A DNA stretch of 64,000 bases from Nissolia schottii (taxonomy: Eukaryota > Streptophyta > Magnoliopsida > Fabales > Fabaceae), in assembly GCA_003254905.1 (NCBI GenBank), contig QANU01108904.1, positions 33,625 through 97,624 of the forward strand, in the 5' to 3' direction. The notes beneath the pieces are model-generated. The model saw only the letters and a list, made by a program, of their open reading frames with translations, had not been told where the DNA came from and did no database searches. Shown here piece after piece: positions 11,747-23,396 of the stretch (position 1 is its first letter; each line of letters begins with the position of its first letter). Both the position numbers and the translations under genes were made by a program.

Positions 11747-13181
11747 TGAAACATCCTAACCAGCTAGCTTATGCTTAGGTCATAAACCAAGCTTAACCAG
11801 GTTGTTATCTACTTGGTGGTATTACTTGTAGTCCCTATATGTTAGAAAATATCCCTTTACGAAAATATGGACCGGTTCAAAACTTTCCCTTGCATATCCT
11901 TAATTGTAAATAGGAGCCACGCGTGAATAGGAAATATATTACAAGCGGTAGAGCCTTACGACGTAGCGATAGTTAACCGAGTTAATTTACAAGTACAATA
12001 ATAAGCAAACAATGATAAACAATGTTACACTAATGGTCCATCACATATAAGGCAAGCCATAATTTACATAATTTGTTTAGGAATACATTTTACATATATC
12101 ATGCTACAAAAGGGGTCTCTGGCGATGAAACTGAGGACTGATGGAGTATTATCCATTGAGTCCGTACAAAATACCACGAGAGACTACACTACCACTCCAT
12201 CACTGCTCCTCATCTGGATCCTCGTCCGGATCTTCTTCCTTCTCCGAGTCTAACTCCATGGGGTCCTCCTCGTCCAAATCCTCTGTTATGGTTGCTGGGG
12301 AGTCTAGGACTGGCAAGTCATCCTCCTCCTCGACTTCTCCGGTGATCTCGGGGATCAAGGGCAGATCTTGGTGTGCTGTGGAGGGTCCTGCCTTAGCGTC
12401 GTGAGGACAAGGGGCAAGGCGGCGTCTGAAGAAAGGGTTGACCCCCTTCCTCGGTCCACGACGGTAAAAGTGCAACTAGGAGACAGGTGGTAAGGAGTTC
12501 GGGTCAACCTCGACGTCCTTCTCATACAGTAGAGACTCCTCGTCATCATCGACGAGGACAATCGAAGTGGCGGGAGTAGATCCCAAGCTAGTGGTGGGTA
12601 GGCAAGTCCATGCTCCTGTGGTAATACTGTTAAGGGGGTCAAGCTACGGGATCCTCCTTTGTAGCCGCGTCTGGTCTGTCGGCAGAATGCTCGTCTCTGT
12701 CATCTGGAATCACAAGCTAGTGGGGGTGAGAACGATGCGTTCTCAGTGGAAATCTATAACGATCACTACCTTGCATTAGCTCAATCATGATCCAGCCGCT
12801 CAGGAGTTTCCTAAGTGTCATGCCATCCTATTTTTCCTAGTTCATTTTCATTCTTGCTATTCCTGAACAACTTTATCTAAGTTACTTAGTGCAAGGGGAA
12901 ATCTAATCTTTATCCTAGTCGTTAGGTATCCTCTATCGTGCTTATTAACGTTGATCATCCCATACTTAGGGTACTTTAGGGGTTTATCTTAAGGCAATCG
13001 GCCAAGCCTTCTTGCCATACATACTTTATACATATACATATACATATACATGCATACATTTACCATTAATGCATGAGGGGCTTAGGGACTTACTCTTACG
13101 CGCCCTAAGGCTGCGTCCTTTTCGTTACTTCTCTGTCCATCATTCTCCTTTGCGACGTGGGACCGTCGTCCCCAGGCGGCT
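11747..13181 (-). repeat. LTR D, 3' part (minus strand)
   Basis: The minus strand closes GGTTAGGATGTTTCA at 11747, with the family's inner 3' sequence just before it (the GTCCATATTTTC and AACAACCT equivalents). On plus it proceeds to 13181, where the plus-oriented element C begins. A 5' LTR start on minus that could belong to it lies at 20430. However, about 2 kb of LTR expected between the two parts is absent and no target duplication matches, so the halves may come from different copies. An acidic reading frame lies at 12200-12600. Confidence 0.65.
12200..12600 (-). pseudogene. Acidic reading frame within LTR D
   Basis: The minus frame contains LLYEKDVEVDP, then a TAG at 12478-12476, then RRGPRKGVNPFFRRRLAP. 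It ends in a Glu/Asp-rich tail containing EEDPMELDSEKEEDPDEDPD and a stop at about 12200. YEKDVEVDP matches YENDVEVDP in solo LTR P in the same frame, and EEDPMEL matches EEDPIEL in LTR O. The three copies occupy the same place in their LTRs, after the CTCACCCCCACT motif. No known domain was recognised. The copy is broken by one stop. Confidence 0.55.
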
Positions 13182-13840
13182 TGTAGCATCCCACTTTTCC
13201 CCTTAGTAAAGAATTCGCAAAAACAAATATAAAATAATTTCTAAATTAAGTTAGGAAGATTAGGGTAGGAATCTTTAGGCTCAAAACATCCGGAGAACTA
13301 GGGCTTTGCCGTTGGGTGAAATTCTGCAGACAGCGGAATGGTTCTTTGTGGTCACTGGAATTTAACGACGTATCAAAGGTATCTAAGAAGAATACTCCTC
13401 CGGAGAAAAATTTACAAATGCCTTTGGTCAACTTAAATTCTATGTTAAGGGAGATTAAGGGATCACGACGGTATGCCCGAAATATTTTTCGAACGACTGT
13501 GCGCGACGCATCGGGACAGCGAACGACCCAACGCGAGCAAACGGGACTAGGAGGAACCCAAAATCTGAATTCCCCACGTGATGCTATCATATTTTCTAGG
13601 AAAAATTAATAAAATAAAAGTTACTATTCTTGATGTGACCTTTTATTTATCTAGGATAATTAAGTAAATAATTAATTAAATTACAAATGGCATAATGGTA
13701 ATTTTGGAAAGGATAAAATGGTAATTTTGGGGGTCCAAAGCCAGCAGATTTTGTGGCTATAAATAGCCATACCCCAACCCCTTTGATTCACACACAAATC
13801 CTCTTGGAGTAGCTGAAGCTCTGCTTGCGCGCGCTGCGGT

Positions 13841-16655
13841 TGTAACATCCCGCATTTCCGGGAGCGGAGAGCCCGTTAATTTCGTCGCCCCGAACGGCCG
13901 GGAGACGCCGAGGAATCATGGGGAGAGGAGTTAAACCTCTGAAACCCTAGAAATTAGGGAAACAGGCTAGGTTTAGCTGTCCCGTAATTTTTCGGAGTCG
14001 CGGACAAGTTTCGACTCGAACGAAAATTTCTCGGATACTGAAAACTGCCCGAGGGATTTTTTGACTCGGCAAGAAAGCCCCAGACCCTGGAAAAAAACTG
14101 CTCGGACCAAAGGGAAAAATAAATGGATCACGACGGTATGTCTGGAATATTTATAGGGCAACCGGAGGTGAGACGTTTCGAACAAAACGCGACTGAGCGA
14201 AGACGGAGCCAGACAGAGGGGTTAACTTCTGAGGGAAGTTAAATAATAAATAATAATAAAATAAAAAAAACTGAAGCAGAGCTTCAGCAAAAACAAATAA
14301 AGGAAAGAAAAGAAAAGGAAAAAGGAAAAGAAATAATTTTACTGTGCGTGGTTATAAATAACCACATAATGGTTATAAATAACCACGTAACTTTTGAAAA
14401 TTTACGTTAACTTTCACCTCTTTCACAAACTACCGGTCCCGTTCCGACACATCTAAGTTTCGTGCCGAGTCTCAGAAAAATCACCGGAGCACGCCATTCT
14501 CAAGAGGAATTTCTCCATTTCGAAGTTACCGATTCGGAATCTCCATCGGATGTGGGTAACCCTAAGCCCATTGTCTATGTGGTTTAATTTATAACTGTAT
14601 ATCTGTTGTTTTGTATTTTTGACTATGAAAATGTTAAGTAGGGTTTTTGGGAGAATAAGGGCAAAAAGGGTTTTGGAAAATTTGGATGAATGAAATGTAT
14701 AACTGTACTGATTGGAACCTAGGAACAGTGGAAAATGGAGAACTGAAGTCTCGGGGATGCGATTTTGTAGCTTTCATTCGAATCCCTGAGGTTTTCAGTC
14801 GAATGAAAGCCAAAGGAAGCTTTCATTCGATTGACTTCCCAAGACGTCGAATGAAAGGAAAATTTCGGATTTCATTCGATTGAATTCCAATAGGATTCGA
14901 ATGGGAGGATCCTGATGCCTTTTAATCGACGAAACCCCTTTCTAATCGAATGAAGGAACTCTTAGGGATTTCATTCGAATGCCCCTCTAGTATTCGAATG
15001 AAACCTGGCACACTTGAGGTTTTAGGGGTTCCAAGGGATCCAATAAGTACAATTGCGCCTCTTATGGCACACAAAAGCATGCATCATGAGAATAGATCAC
15101 TAAAGGTCATGATTGAATGAAAACCTAATAAAGAAAGATAATAAAACGTAGGAACTAGAGTCCAATGAGAAAGATAAAGGTGCATGAGAACCTAAGTACA
15201 AAGATAAGAAAGTATGATTTCTGTCTGGTTTAGCCCAAAGGAAGGTGACCAGAGTGTGTATAATATCGGTTAAAAGAAAGAGAATCCACCCATGCATAGT
15301 GCACAAGAGCAGGCTCAAAGGGAACACAGGCATTGTGCACGTCACCATGTTCGAAGGGAACGCATGGGGCTCGATCACGTCACCAGGCTCGAAGGGAACG
15401 CATGGGACACGATCACCTTGTATTCATGTCTATGTGATTAAATGTGGTTATGTCCCGACCATGTCACCATGCACGAAGGGAACGCATGGGGCAGGGTCAC
15501 CGGGCATAGGTGTACGACGGTCTAGGGTAGAAAGCGCGAGAACCTAGATAAGCAAGACTAGATCCCCAATCACCTAGATAAATTAGATAAAGTTGTTCAG
15601 GGTCTTAGCAAAGAAAATAATCAGTAGGATTCTAGTATGCATGCTCACCTAGAGATCCCCTGAGCGGCCTGGAGGATACCCAAGAAAATAAACATTTGCT
15701 GATGCGACAGAAGCCCCACTGAGGACCAAGAGCTCTCATCCTCACTCGTGTATGGATCCAGCTTGCAGCTATGACTTCCCCGCCAGCGAAAGACATATGG
15801 TTATTCACCCGTACTCGCATGCGCAACTACCGTACAGACACTCTTCTCGAGATGAGCACCTTCGCACCAGCGCGTATACCGGACGAGCCCGATCGACCTC
15901 CTAGACAGAGACTCAGAGCCCCAGGGTCCTCACCGATGCATTCGATATGGATTGACGAGCGTCCCAGGTGCAGCAATCGAGATCCCTCCACCTCGACAGA
16001 GATGACGAGGTGCCCCCGTCAGAGTTCGAGCCGGAGCCGGAGGCCGTGCCAGCCGCAGACCCCGTCCCATCCACACCCCCAGTACGAGGTCGGGGTCGAT
16101 GTACGACTGCCCGTAAGCGGGTTCTTCCTGTTTTACCACGCCAGTTCGCCACGCGAGACTTCACGGCAGTGATGGACGTGTCTAGCGAGGAGGAGGACCC
16201 CATCGAGCTCCTCGAGGGTAGTAGGTTTAGGGTTGTACCGTACACGAAGTGAGTAGTACCACTCGTGTGCGTAGTTTTTCTGTTACCCGTTGTATATGTA
16301 TCTTATGTGGACTTTATGTATGTGAAATACTTAGACTTACATATGTATAAGATATTAAGGTACTGTGTATATTAGGGCCCCTACATGTATGTCCCGCCGA
16401 ATGATTTCCGGTGTCAGGTATGATTTTGCACTTCCCTTACCTTTAGTTATGCCGTTATACGATATATCATCTGTATGGCTCTTTACTTTCTGTATGATCG
16501 TACTTGTCAAAGAAAATTTCAAAATGGCCCGTATTTTCTGTAACCCTAATTTGAACCAGAAATATAGAACATTAGTAGTTCGTAGGGCCAGAGTTCAACC
16601 ACCTAGCCAGGGAGGCCTATGACTTAAGCATAGGCCAACTAGCTAGGGTGTTGCA
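13841..16655 (+). mobile_element. Solo LTR O
   Basis: Opens TGTAACATCCCGC and closes GGGTGTTGCA. It is flanked by GCGGT (13836-13840) and GCAGT (16656-16660), a 5-bp duplication with one mismatch, and the host LTR sequence reads on sensibly across it. Two TATA boxes (14353-14360 and 14374-14381) sit in near-identical 18-bp palindromes. Downstream come an array of TTCATTCGAATGAA-type words (about 14765-15000), a hairpin array with a CTCGAAGGGAACG loop (about 15293-15500), and an acidic frame (15771-16252). Confidence 0.8.
15771..16252 (+). pseudogene. Acidic reading frame within solo LTR O
   Basis: Starts MTSPPAK at 15771, like MTTPPKK in solo LTR P. It shifts frame between about 15965 and 16010, and continues as DDEVPPSEFEPEPEAVP, RGRGRCTTARKR and VSSEEEDPIELLEGS to a stop at about 16252. 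The order is a basic or mixed N-terminus, a proline- and acid-rich middle, then an EEDPIEL tail. It is homologous in position and partly in sequence to the frames at 12200-12600 and 53235-53618. No known family was recognised. Confidence 0.5.
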
Positions 16656-16925
16656 GCAGTCACGCTGCTGAAAGTGCGAGAGTGTAGGGCACCCGCACCC
16701 GTCAACCAACTGAGTAAATGCCACTGGTGTGGAAAGAGCGACCATATCACTAGGGATTGTCCAGCAAACCACCAACTCCCAGTTAACCACGCAGAAAAGT
16801 CTTCGCTATGGTGGGAGAGCCAAGCGAGGAAGAGGAACAGCTTGCTTCGGGTAAGTAAATCGAAACTTCCAGGAACCTTAAACGTATGCCAATTTCGGGG
16901 ATGAAATTTTTCTTAGGGGGTGGAA
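16656..16925 (+). pseudogene. gag zinc-knuckle remnant and polypurine tract of element C
   Basis: After about 30 bp of LTR, the frame enters KCHWCGKSDHITRDC (16719-16760), a CX2CX4HX4C nucleocapsid zinc knuckle. It then passes within about 120 bp into the family's 3' end (GGGGATGAAATTTTTCTTA) and the polypurine tract TAGGGGGTGGAA at 16914-16925. The junction LTR-to-gag and the junction gag-to-3' end both mark large deletions. Nothing else of gag or pol remains. Confidence 0.75.
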
Positions 16926-19466
16926 TGTAACATCCCACTTTTTCCTTAGCAAGGATTTCACAGGAAAACTACTAGTAGAAACTTTTCTGTTTAGTTTTTC
17001 AAAAATCTGAAGACAATTAAAAGATTTCCCTTTGTCCTTAGAATTTGACGGAAAAATCAAACCGTTGGAAAAACGGATTTCTGCTTAGTTTCTAACGATT
17101 CCACAGACACTAGAACAGTCCCATTTGACCCCGTTTAGCCAGTAGAACTGAGTAGTGGGCCCCAGTCTCCAGAAATTATACCTTATGGAGGGAAAGATTA
17201 CAAAATACCCTAAATTAGCCCAAAACCTCATAAGGGAAAATGAGCGAGAACAGGCGATCGCTGAAACGCTAGCGAAACGGTCCTGTTCGAACACTGGCAA
17301 GAGAAAACGAGGCATCAAAGGTATCTGTGAAGAATACTCCTCCACAGAAAAATTCACAAATGCCTTGAGTTGACCTCAATTCTATGTCAAGGGAAATTAG
17401 GAGATCGCGACAGTATGCTCGGAATATTTTTTGGATGACCGTGCGCGATGCACCGGCACTGTGAGCGACCGAACACGAGTGAAACGAGACCGGGTGGGAC
17501 CCAAATCTGAATTGACCACTTGGGTAATCAGATTTTCCAAGAAAAAAATTAAAATAAGGGTCACTATTCATTGATTTGACCTAATATGACCCCATAATTA
17601 TCCAAAATAATTAATTAATTAAGAAATTAAATTAAAAATGGCAAAATAGTAATTTTAGCCAAATTTTATGGACCACTTTACCCCCACCAGCCACGGTCTC
17701 CCTCCCCTATAAATACCCCCTCATTTTCATTCATTTTCACATAATCACATCTCTCCCAAAACTCTGTCGGAAAAACGTTCGGTCTAGGAACTCTGCTGAA
17801 ACACTATTAGGAATTGGGAGCCAGTTAAAGAACTTAACACCTCACCTCCATAGCCATCTCAAATCCTCTTTAGGACTCTAAGAAGGTGGGTAATCCTAAC
17901 CTAGCTCACCTCCTTGGTGGCCTATGTGCTTGTGTGCTTGGTTGTGCCTATTATGTGTTATGTTAGAATTGCTTGGTTAGGATAGGCAGATGACTTTGCT
18001 ATATTTTTTAAGCTAGACATGATTGTATGGTAATGGTTGGAACCTGTGGTGAAGCCCAAGAAGTGGCCATGGAAAAACGGTTTCAAAGAACAACAAGAAA
18101 ACAAATGGGGAACTTCAGTTACGACCAGGGCACTGAGCGGCCTGGGTTATAAACTTTAGTAAATGTTTTGAAAACTGATCTGTGACTAGGTTGACTCCAG
18201 GGGACTGTTGAGTGGTACCAATGGGCATTGAGCGGTATCAATGGGCGCTGAGCGGTACCACTGAACACTGAGCGACTTCAATGGGCGCTGAGCGGCCTGC
18301 ACCGTGGTTGCTTCATGGGAACCATTTTATGAAAGTTTATGAAAGTAAAGTTAGGAAATGTATTTTATGCTACCTGGTTCCAATACTCCCATGCCCAAAT
18401 GACTTATATTTTGATCACGACGGAATTATGTGATGATATATTTATGTGTTGAGAAAGCATGCATCATGAGGATAGATCACTAGAGGTTGTTGCTTAACGA
18501 ATGCTTAATGAATGAAAATGATAATGAAATGTAGGAACAAGAGTATGATGAGAAAGATAAATGTGCATATGAAAGGTCAAAGTTATGAATAGAATGTTAT
18601 GAAAGGTCAAAATTATGAATGGAATGTTATGAAAGAAAGAATGAATGAATGATGATGTAAAGAGTAAATGATGATACGGTCTACTTCTGGCTTAGCCCAA
18701 AGGAAGGCGGCCCCTCGCCACCCGGTAAGGGGGTGGAGTCATGTGTCCTCGAGGAATAGGCAGAAAAGGCAGGTCGAACACTGCCATGTGGGTCGACGGG
18801 CCCAGGGGTGTACGTGGGAGAATGACACAAGCCAAGGAATGATGTTAAGTCTCATACATTGGTGCGCAATAGCAGGCTCGAAGGGAACACATGCATTGTT
18901 GCACGTCACCTTGCTCGAAGGGAACGCATGGGGCCCGATCACGTTACCATGCTCGAAGGGAACGCATGGGGCACGATCACCTTGCATACATGTATATGTG
19001 GTTATGATGTGGTTATGTTAGGACGGTTAGGAATAGAAAGCGCGAGAACCTAGATAAAGAAGACTAGTTCCCCAATCACCTAATAACTTAGATAAAGCTA
19101 TTCAGGATCCTAGGCAAAGATAATAATCAGTAAGATTTTAGTATGCATGCTCACTTAGAAACCCCTAAGCGACCTGGAGGATGATCGAGAAAATGAACGA
19201 TAGATAGTGCTAAGGAACCCAACTGAGGACTAAGAGTTCTCACCCCCACTCGGTTATGGGTCCAAGTGTGTGAAGCGAATGGTTTGACGAGTGAGATGCA
19301 TGGTAACTTGTGGAGGGACGTAGCAGGAGCGTTCCAGGGCTTGAGCAAAGTGAAGACGATCGCGCTAGGGCGATAAATGTTTTGTATTATGTTTTATTGC
19401 CTCATACATTTTTTGTAAATATATATTACTAAGGCTATGTGCACTTATGCTTTGGGACCTTGGTTG

Positions 19467-19512
<46 letters not shown>

Positions 19513-19737
19513 CACATGCTCTACTTCGGTTATTAGCGACTGTTGTTATATGTTCGTTTAATCTCCTAGTTTATAAATTGATAAAGCACACGAATGATTT
19601 TCAAATTGGTCCATATTTTCGCGTAAGAGATATTTGCAAAGGTAAAAGTAAGGGCTGAAGGTAACCCGACACAACGGATAACAACCCTGTGAGCATTGCT
19701 TACTACCATGGAAGTGGGCAGTTAGCAGGGTGTTACA
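16926..19737 (+). repeat. 3' LTR of element C
   Basis: Opens TGTAACATCCCAC directly after the polypurine tract and closes GGGTGTTACA. It contains the 5' dyad (17,318-17,368), a TATA box at 17708-17715, a GAGCGG-word array (about 18118-18300), and GCTCGAAGGGAACGCATGG hairpin units (18865-18985). The GTTCTCACCCCCACT motif (about 19237) and a TA run (19470-19508) follow. It is the same subfamily as solo LTR Q (56815-59477), as judged by the closing 80 bases. Confidence 0.8.
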
Positions 19738-20430
19738 CTTAGGTTAGGGGATCTCTGAAGAATTTGAACTGGGTTGGATATAAGAAGTGTCTGGGTATCT
19801 GTTTTGACTGAATAACAGTCGATTGTGTAATTGGACAGAGTTTTGGCAAGGTTTTCTAAGTTCTGACTGAGCTCCTCTTTCCAATTTTGCCCTTGGAGAA
19901 AAAATTTCCAAAATGCCCTTATTTTGTCTTATATGACATGTCCTTGTCATGAGTCACTACATGACTCATAAGTTTGAGTCTTGACTTGGCCACATGGTAC
20001 CCTTCTGGGCCGTGTATAAGCTTGTGTCTTGGCCACTTTTGTGGCAAAAAATTAACAGGCTCCGGAAGATCAATTTTGATCAGGTTTTATCGTTTCCAGT
20101 CCCGATACTTCGCGTATGGCTGTTCTAAAAATATTTCGACCACATCTTTGTGATCCCATAATTTTTTCTAAGTAATATTCTAGGGTCATTTAGGTATTTA
20201 TGAATTCTCATCTGTAGCCGTTCCTTTTACGAATATTTTAGACGCGCGGTTGTGTTCAGGCGGTAGAAAGGGTTTGTTCTAGTGTCTGCAGAATTTTCTG
20301 AAACTGAGCATAATTTCTTCTACAAAAATTTCAATCTAAGAGTTTATATTTTTAATAGTTTAACCTACAACGAAAATTGCTAAACAATTGACGAGCTAGA
20401 TTGTTGTTAAGGAGGAAACGGGATTCTACA
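19738..20430 (-). repeat. LTR D, 5' part (minus strand)
   Basis: On minus this begins TGTAGAATCCCG at 20430 and matches the first ~700 bp of solo LTR A (7,800-8,506), including the CAGTCGATTGTGTAAT and TTCCAATTTTGCCC words. It breaks off at 19738 against element C. It is probably the other end of the LTR at 11747-13181, but about 2 kb is missing between them. Confidence 0.6.
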
Positions 20431-20880
20431 GGATGAATTACCAAGGAGGGTTATAAGATTTTGCTTGTTAATCGTCCTTTTGTGCATGTGGGCACCCTGT
20501 GATTCCTTCAAAGGCTAGCAAAATTGCTCCTTCCCTTTGGGACCAAATGCTGATCATGTTTGGTCGTTAGCTGTTCCGATGTTCCTCGTACAGGTATCCG
20601 AAGACACTAACTTGAGTTAATCCGCCAATGTTTCTCGTATAGGATTTGAGTTAATCTAAGGTGTTTGTGAACGTTCCCCCATAACCATATATTTTATAGA
20701 TACCTTAGACCCGCTATTGTACTTGGAGGACAAAAAGGATCCGTTTTAGTGTCTGCAAAATTTTTAAGAAAACGGGCAGAATTATTTCTACAGACACTTT
20801 TAATCCAAAGGCTTGTGTAAGGGCTTGTTCCCCTATTTAATTTATGAAATCTTGGTTAAGGAAAAAATCAGGATGTTACA
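20431..20880 (-). repeat. LTR fragment G (minus strand)
   Basis: On minus it opens TGTAACATCCTG at 20880 and carries the usual early LTR words (GCAGACACTA-like, GGTATC). It is cut off at 20431 by the start of LTR D. The rest of this LTR was not found in the window. Confidence 0.6.
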
Positions 20881-21369
20881 TACTACATCGACGAGGCCAA
20901 TACGTGGTAAGACGATGGAGGGACCACGGCGGGACAGTTCCAGAACAGCAGCAGGATCTTCACTTACGCGTTAGGGCGATCAATGTTTTGTACTATGTAT
21001 GTGGTCTAGATAGACCATTGACTTGTTTGTAAATTCTGCAATAATTGTTAGTAAGCAAATATGTGATTTTGTGCTAGACTGTGTACTTGTATATATATAT
21101 ATATATACTATACATGTTCTATTTCGATTATCGTCTAAGTTGCTTGAGACGCTAGCGTTTATATACGTATATGTTGTCTTGATCACACACGGCTCCTAGT
21201 TTATAAATTATTAAAGAAAGGAGAAAGGTTTTCAAAACGGTCCATATTTTCAAACAAGAAATATTTGCCAAGCTAAAAGTAGGGGCTAGAAGTAACCCCA
21301 CCAATGCTGATAACAACCCTGTAAGCAGTGTTTACGATGATCGCGTAAACGACAAGTAAGGGTGTTATA
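20881..21369 (+). repeat. LTR fragment J, 3' end (plus strand)
   Basis: This is the last ~490 bp of a plus LTR, including GGCGATCAATGTTTTGTA, a TA run, GGTCCATATTTTC and the closing GGGTGTTATA at 21369 (TA instead of CA). It abuts fragment G on the left and interrupts the gag of element H on the right. Confidence 0.65.
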
Positions 21370-21646
21370 TTTGCCCTTCTAAAATCAACAAATTTCTTGG
21401 CGCCTGCCTCTTTAGCCATCGGGGCAGGATTTCGATGAGCGGCAACCGCTGCCATTTGAGTGGTACTGATAGGTGTATTTTGTACCCTATTTTATTATTC
21501 TATAATTGAACATTGTATATTAAAAAATGTGTAATTTTAATGCNGGCTTGGGCCTGAGCTTGAGTGGCTTGGGCCATCTCCCTAAGAATACTGGCGAGGT
21601 CTGTAGGTTCCATGGTACGTTGTGTCGTGTCTCTATGTGGTGGCAT
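21370..21646 (-). pseudogene. gag N-terminus of element H
   Basis: On minus a gag starts at 21646 (MPPHRDTTQRTMEP, then ILREMAQATQAQAQA). It is interrupted by about 70 bp of AT-rich sequence containing the single N at 21544, resumes as QMAAVAAHRNPAPMAKEAGA, and ends at 21370 where LTR J cuts in. It matches gag of F at 55,464-55,680. No pol of this element was found to the left, so most of H has been lost. Confidence 0.75.
21544..21544. other. Undetermined base (N)
   Basis: A single N lies at the edge of an AT-rich insert inside the gag of element H. It may mark an unresolved assembly join, so the insert next to it should be treated with caution. Confidence 0.99.
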
Positions 21647-21801
21647 GTTTAATCTGTGGTACCTGCACAATGCCGAGTTAATCAGTCTCAAGATAGGCTG
21701 GTACACATGAACTTACCACATACCACTTAGCAGAAACATACACCGTTATCATGCTCGAAAGCGTAGTCCAACTCACTCCTCAGGCTCTCTTGGACCAAAC
21801 T

Positions 21802-21813
21802 GCTCTGATACCA
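21802..21813 (-). other. Primer-binding site of element H
   Basis: On minus the bases read TGGTATCAGAGC, complementary to the 3' end of plant initiator-Met tRNA, two bases inside the LTR end at 21816. This fixes the orientation of H as minus. Confidence 0.9.
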
Positions 21814-23396
21814 AATGAAACACCGTAGCTAACTGCTTACGCTTAAGTCGTACGCAATGCTCACTAGGTTGTTTATTACTTGGTGGGAATACTTATAGTC
21901 CGCTATTATAATTCAAAATACTTACTCTTGAAAATATGGACCGATTTTAAACTTTTCCTTTCATAGTTTATTTCATAAGATATGAGCCTTGCGTGGATTG
22001 GAACATTTAATATAAGCAATAAAGCCTTTAGGCTTAATCGTTATCAATCCCGCATCAAACAACAGATAGGTAAGCAAGCATACGGTCCATCACGTATATT
22101 AACAAGAATTTGCATAGGTGTTACAATAAATAATATACAAGCATCAAGTTTGTTGAAATACAATATTTGTCTACAAAACATAAGGGCTAACTGGTACACA
22201 TCACACTTAGCCCTCACAAAACTCTTGCTGGACCAGTCTTCTTGGGGTGTCTGCCTTAAGTCACAGCCCTTCACGGCTCCTCTTACGGCACGTTATAGTC
22301 CTCGTCGTAATTTCCTGAAGTCATAAATGAGTAAGGGTGAGAACGACATGTTCTCAGTGGGAAAACCTTGAACACTGGGGGCATCGTATTTTCTTTGGTT
22401 ATACTCCAGGCCGCTCAGGGGATCTCTATGTGTACATGTATACTAAAATCCCTACTGATTATTATTAGCCATACTAGTCTTGAGTAGCTTTATCTATGTT
22501 ACTAGGTGACTGGGAAATCTAATCTTGCTTTCCTAATTATAGGTTCTCGTGCTTGTTAGTTCTGACCGTCTGGGTATCGTGTCATAGGATCATGCACCTA
22601 CATAACTTGTACTTGGTTGGACAGTTTCATGATGTTGTTTCACTCGATAAGGCCCAACACGTACGTGTATATACATACTTACATGATTACATACATAGAT
22701 CTCTTATGCGCCCTGGCGCTGCGTCCTTCTTGTTACTGTAGTCCTTTCACCCTTGTAGTTGTGGCCATACAAGTACAACATGCTTTTGTTTCCGTATCGT
22801 TGACGACCAGGCAGCGCTTAAACTAAGTGGCAGCTAACCACGGATGCACGATGTCATACTTACATTGGCAAAAATAGGAAGAACCATCCAACTGCGGGGA
22901 TGGCCAGGGGTCGGACCTTGGACTCAACCGAGCGTGAACTCGTGGGTCAACCCTTGGACTCAACCGTGCATGACTTTGCTCATCTTATTCTTTGGGCCCC
23001 CTTACTAGGTCAGGCCTTGGCCTACCTTTATCATGTTCAGGCCTGGGCCTACTTTTATGATGGTCAGGCCTATGCCTATGCTTATAAAATCAGGCCTAGG
23101 CCTGGGTTTACCTTTTCTTTATCATGAGATCAAGCCTATGTCTGTGTTCATCTATAACTAATCCATCTTGCTGGACTGGTGAGGGGCTTGACCGTTGGAC
23201 ATGCCAAGTCAGGGGATTTCCTATTATACAACTACATACTTTCTTCAAGGTACACTGGACCCTCTGTGGCCGGAACCTTCTTAAGACATCACTTGTTCCC
23301 TTAGGGGGTTAGCTTAGGGGCCTAAGGCTTCCCAGGCCACTCAGCGGCCTAACTTGGCTGCTCAGCACTCCCTTGGGGCCGCTTAGCAGACCCTGA

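Larger units (their letters stand above)
13182..19737 (+). mobile_element. Internally deleted Tekay-like element C
   Basis: A plus LTR starts TGTAGCATCCCAC at 13182, has a TATA box at 13758-13765, is split by solo LTR O (13841-16655), and resumes for about 30 bp at 16656. It then runs directly into a gag zinc knuckle and a polypurine tract. A second plus LTR follows (16926-19737). The primer site, most of gag and all of pol are gone. No matching target duplication is visible at 13177-13181 and 19738-19742, so the outline may combine two insertions joined by deletion. Confidence 0.6.

Noticed and set aside
12141..12404. Ser-rich plus-strand open frame
   Set aside because: It is the antisense shadow of the acidic minus-strand frame at 12200-12600 (GAG/GAC-rich codons read as TCC/TCG).
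15920..16245. Minus-strand Arg/Gly/Ser-rich frames
   Set aside because: Shadows of the GC-rich acidic frame on the plus strand in LTR O.
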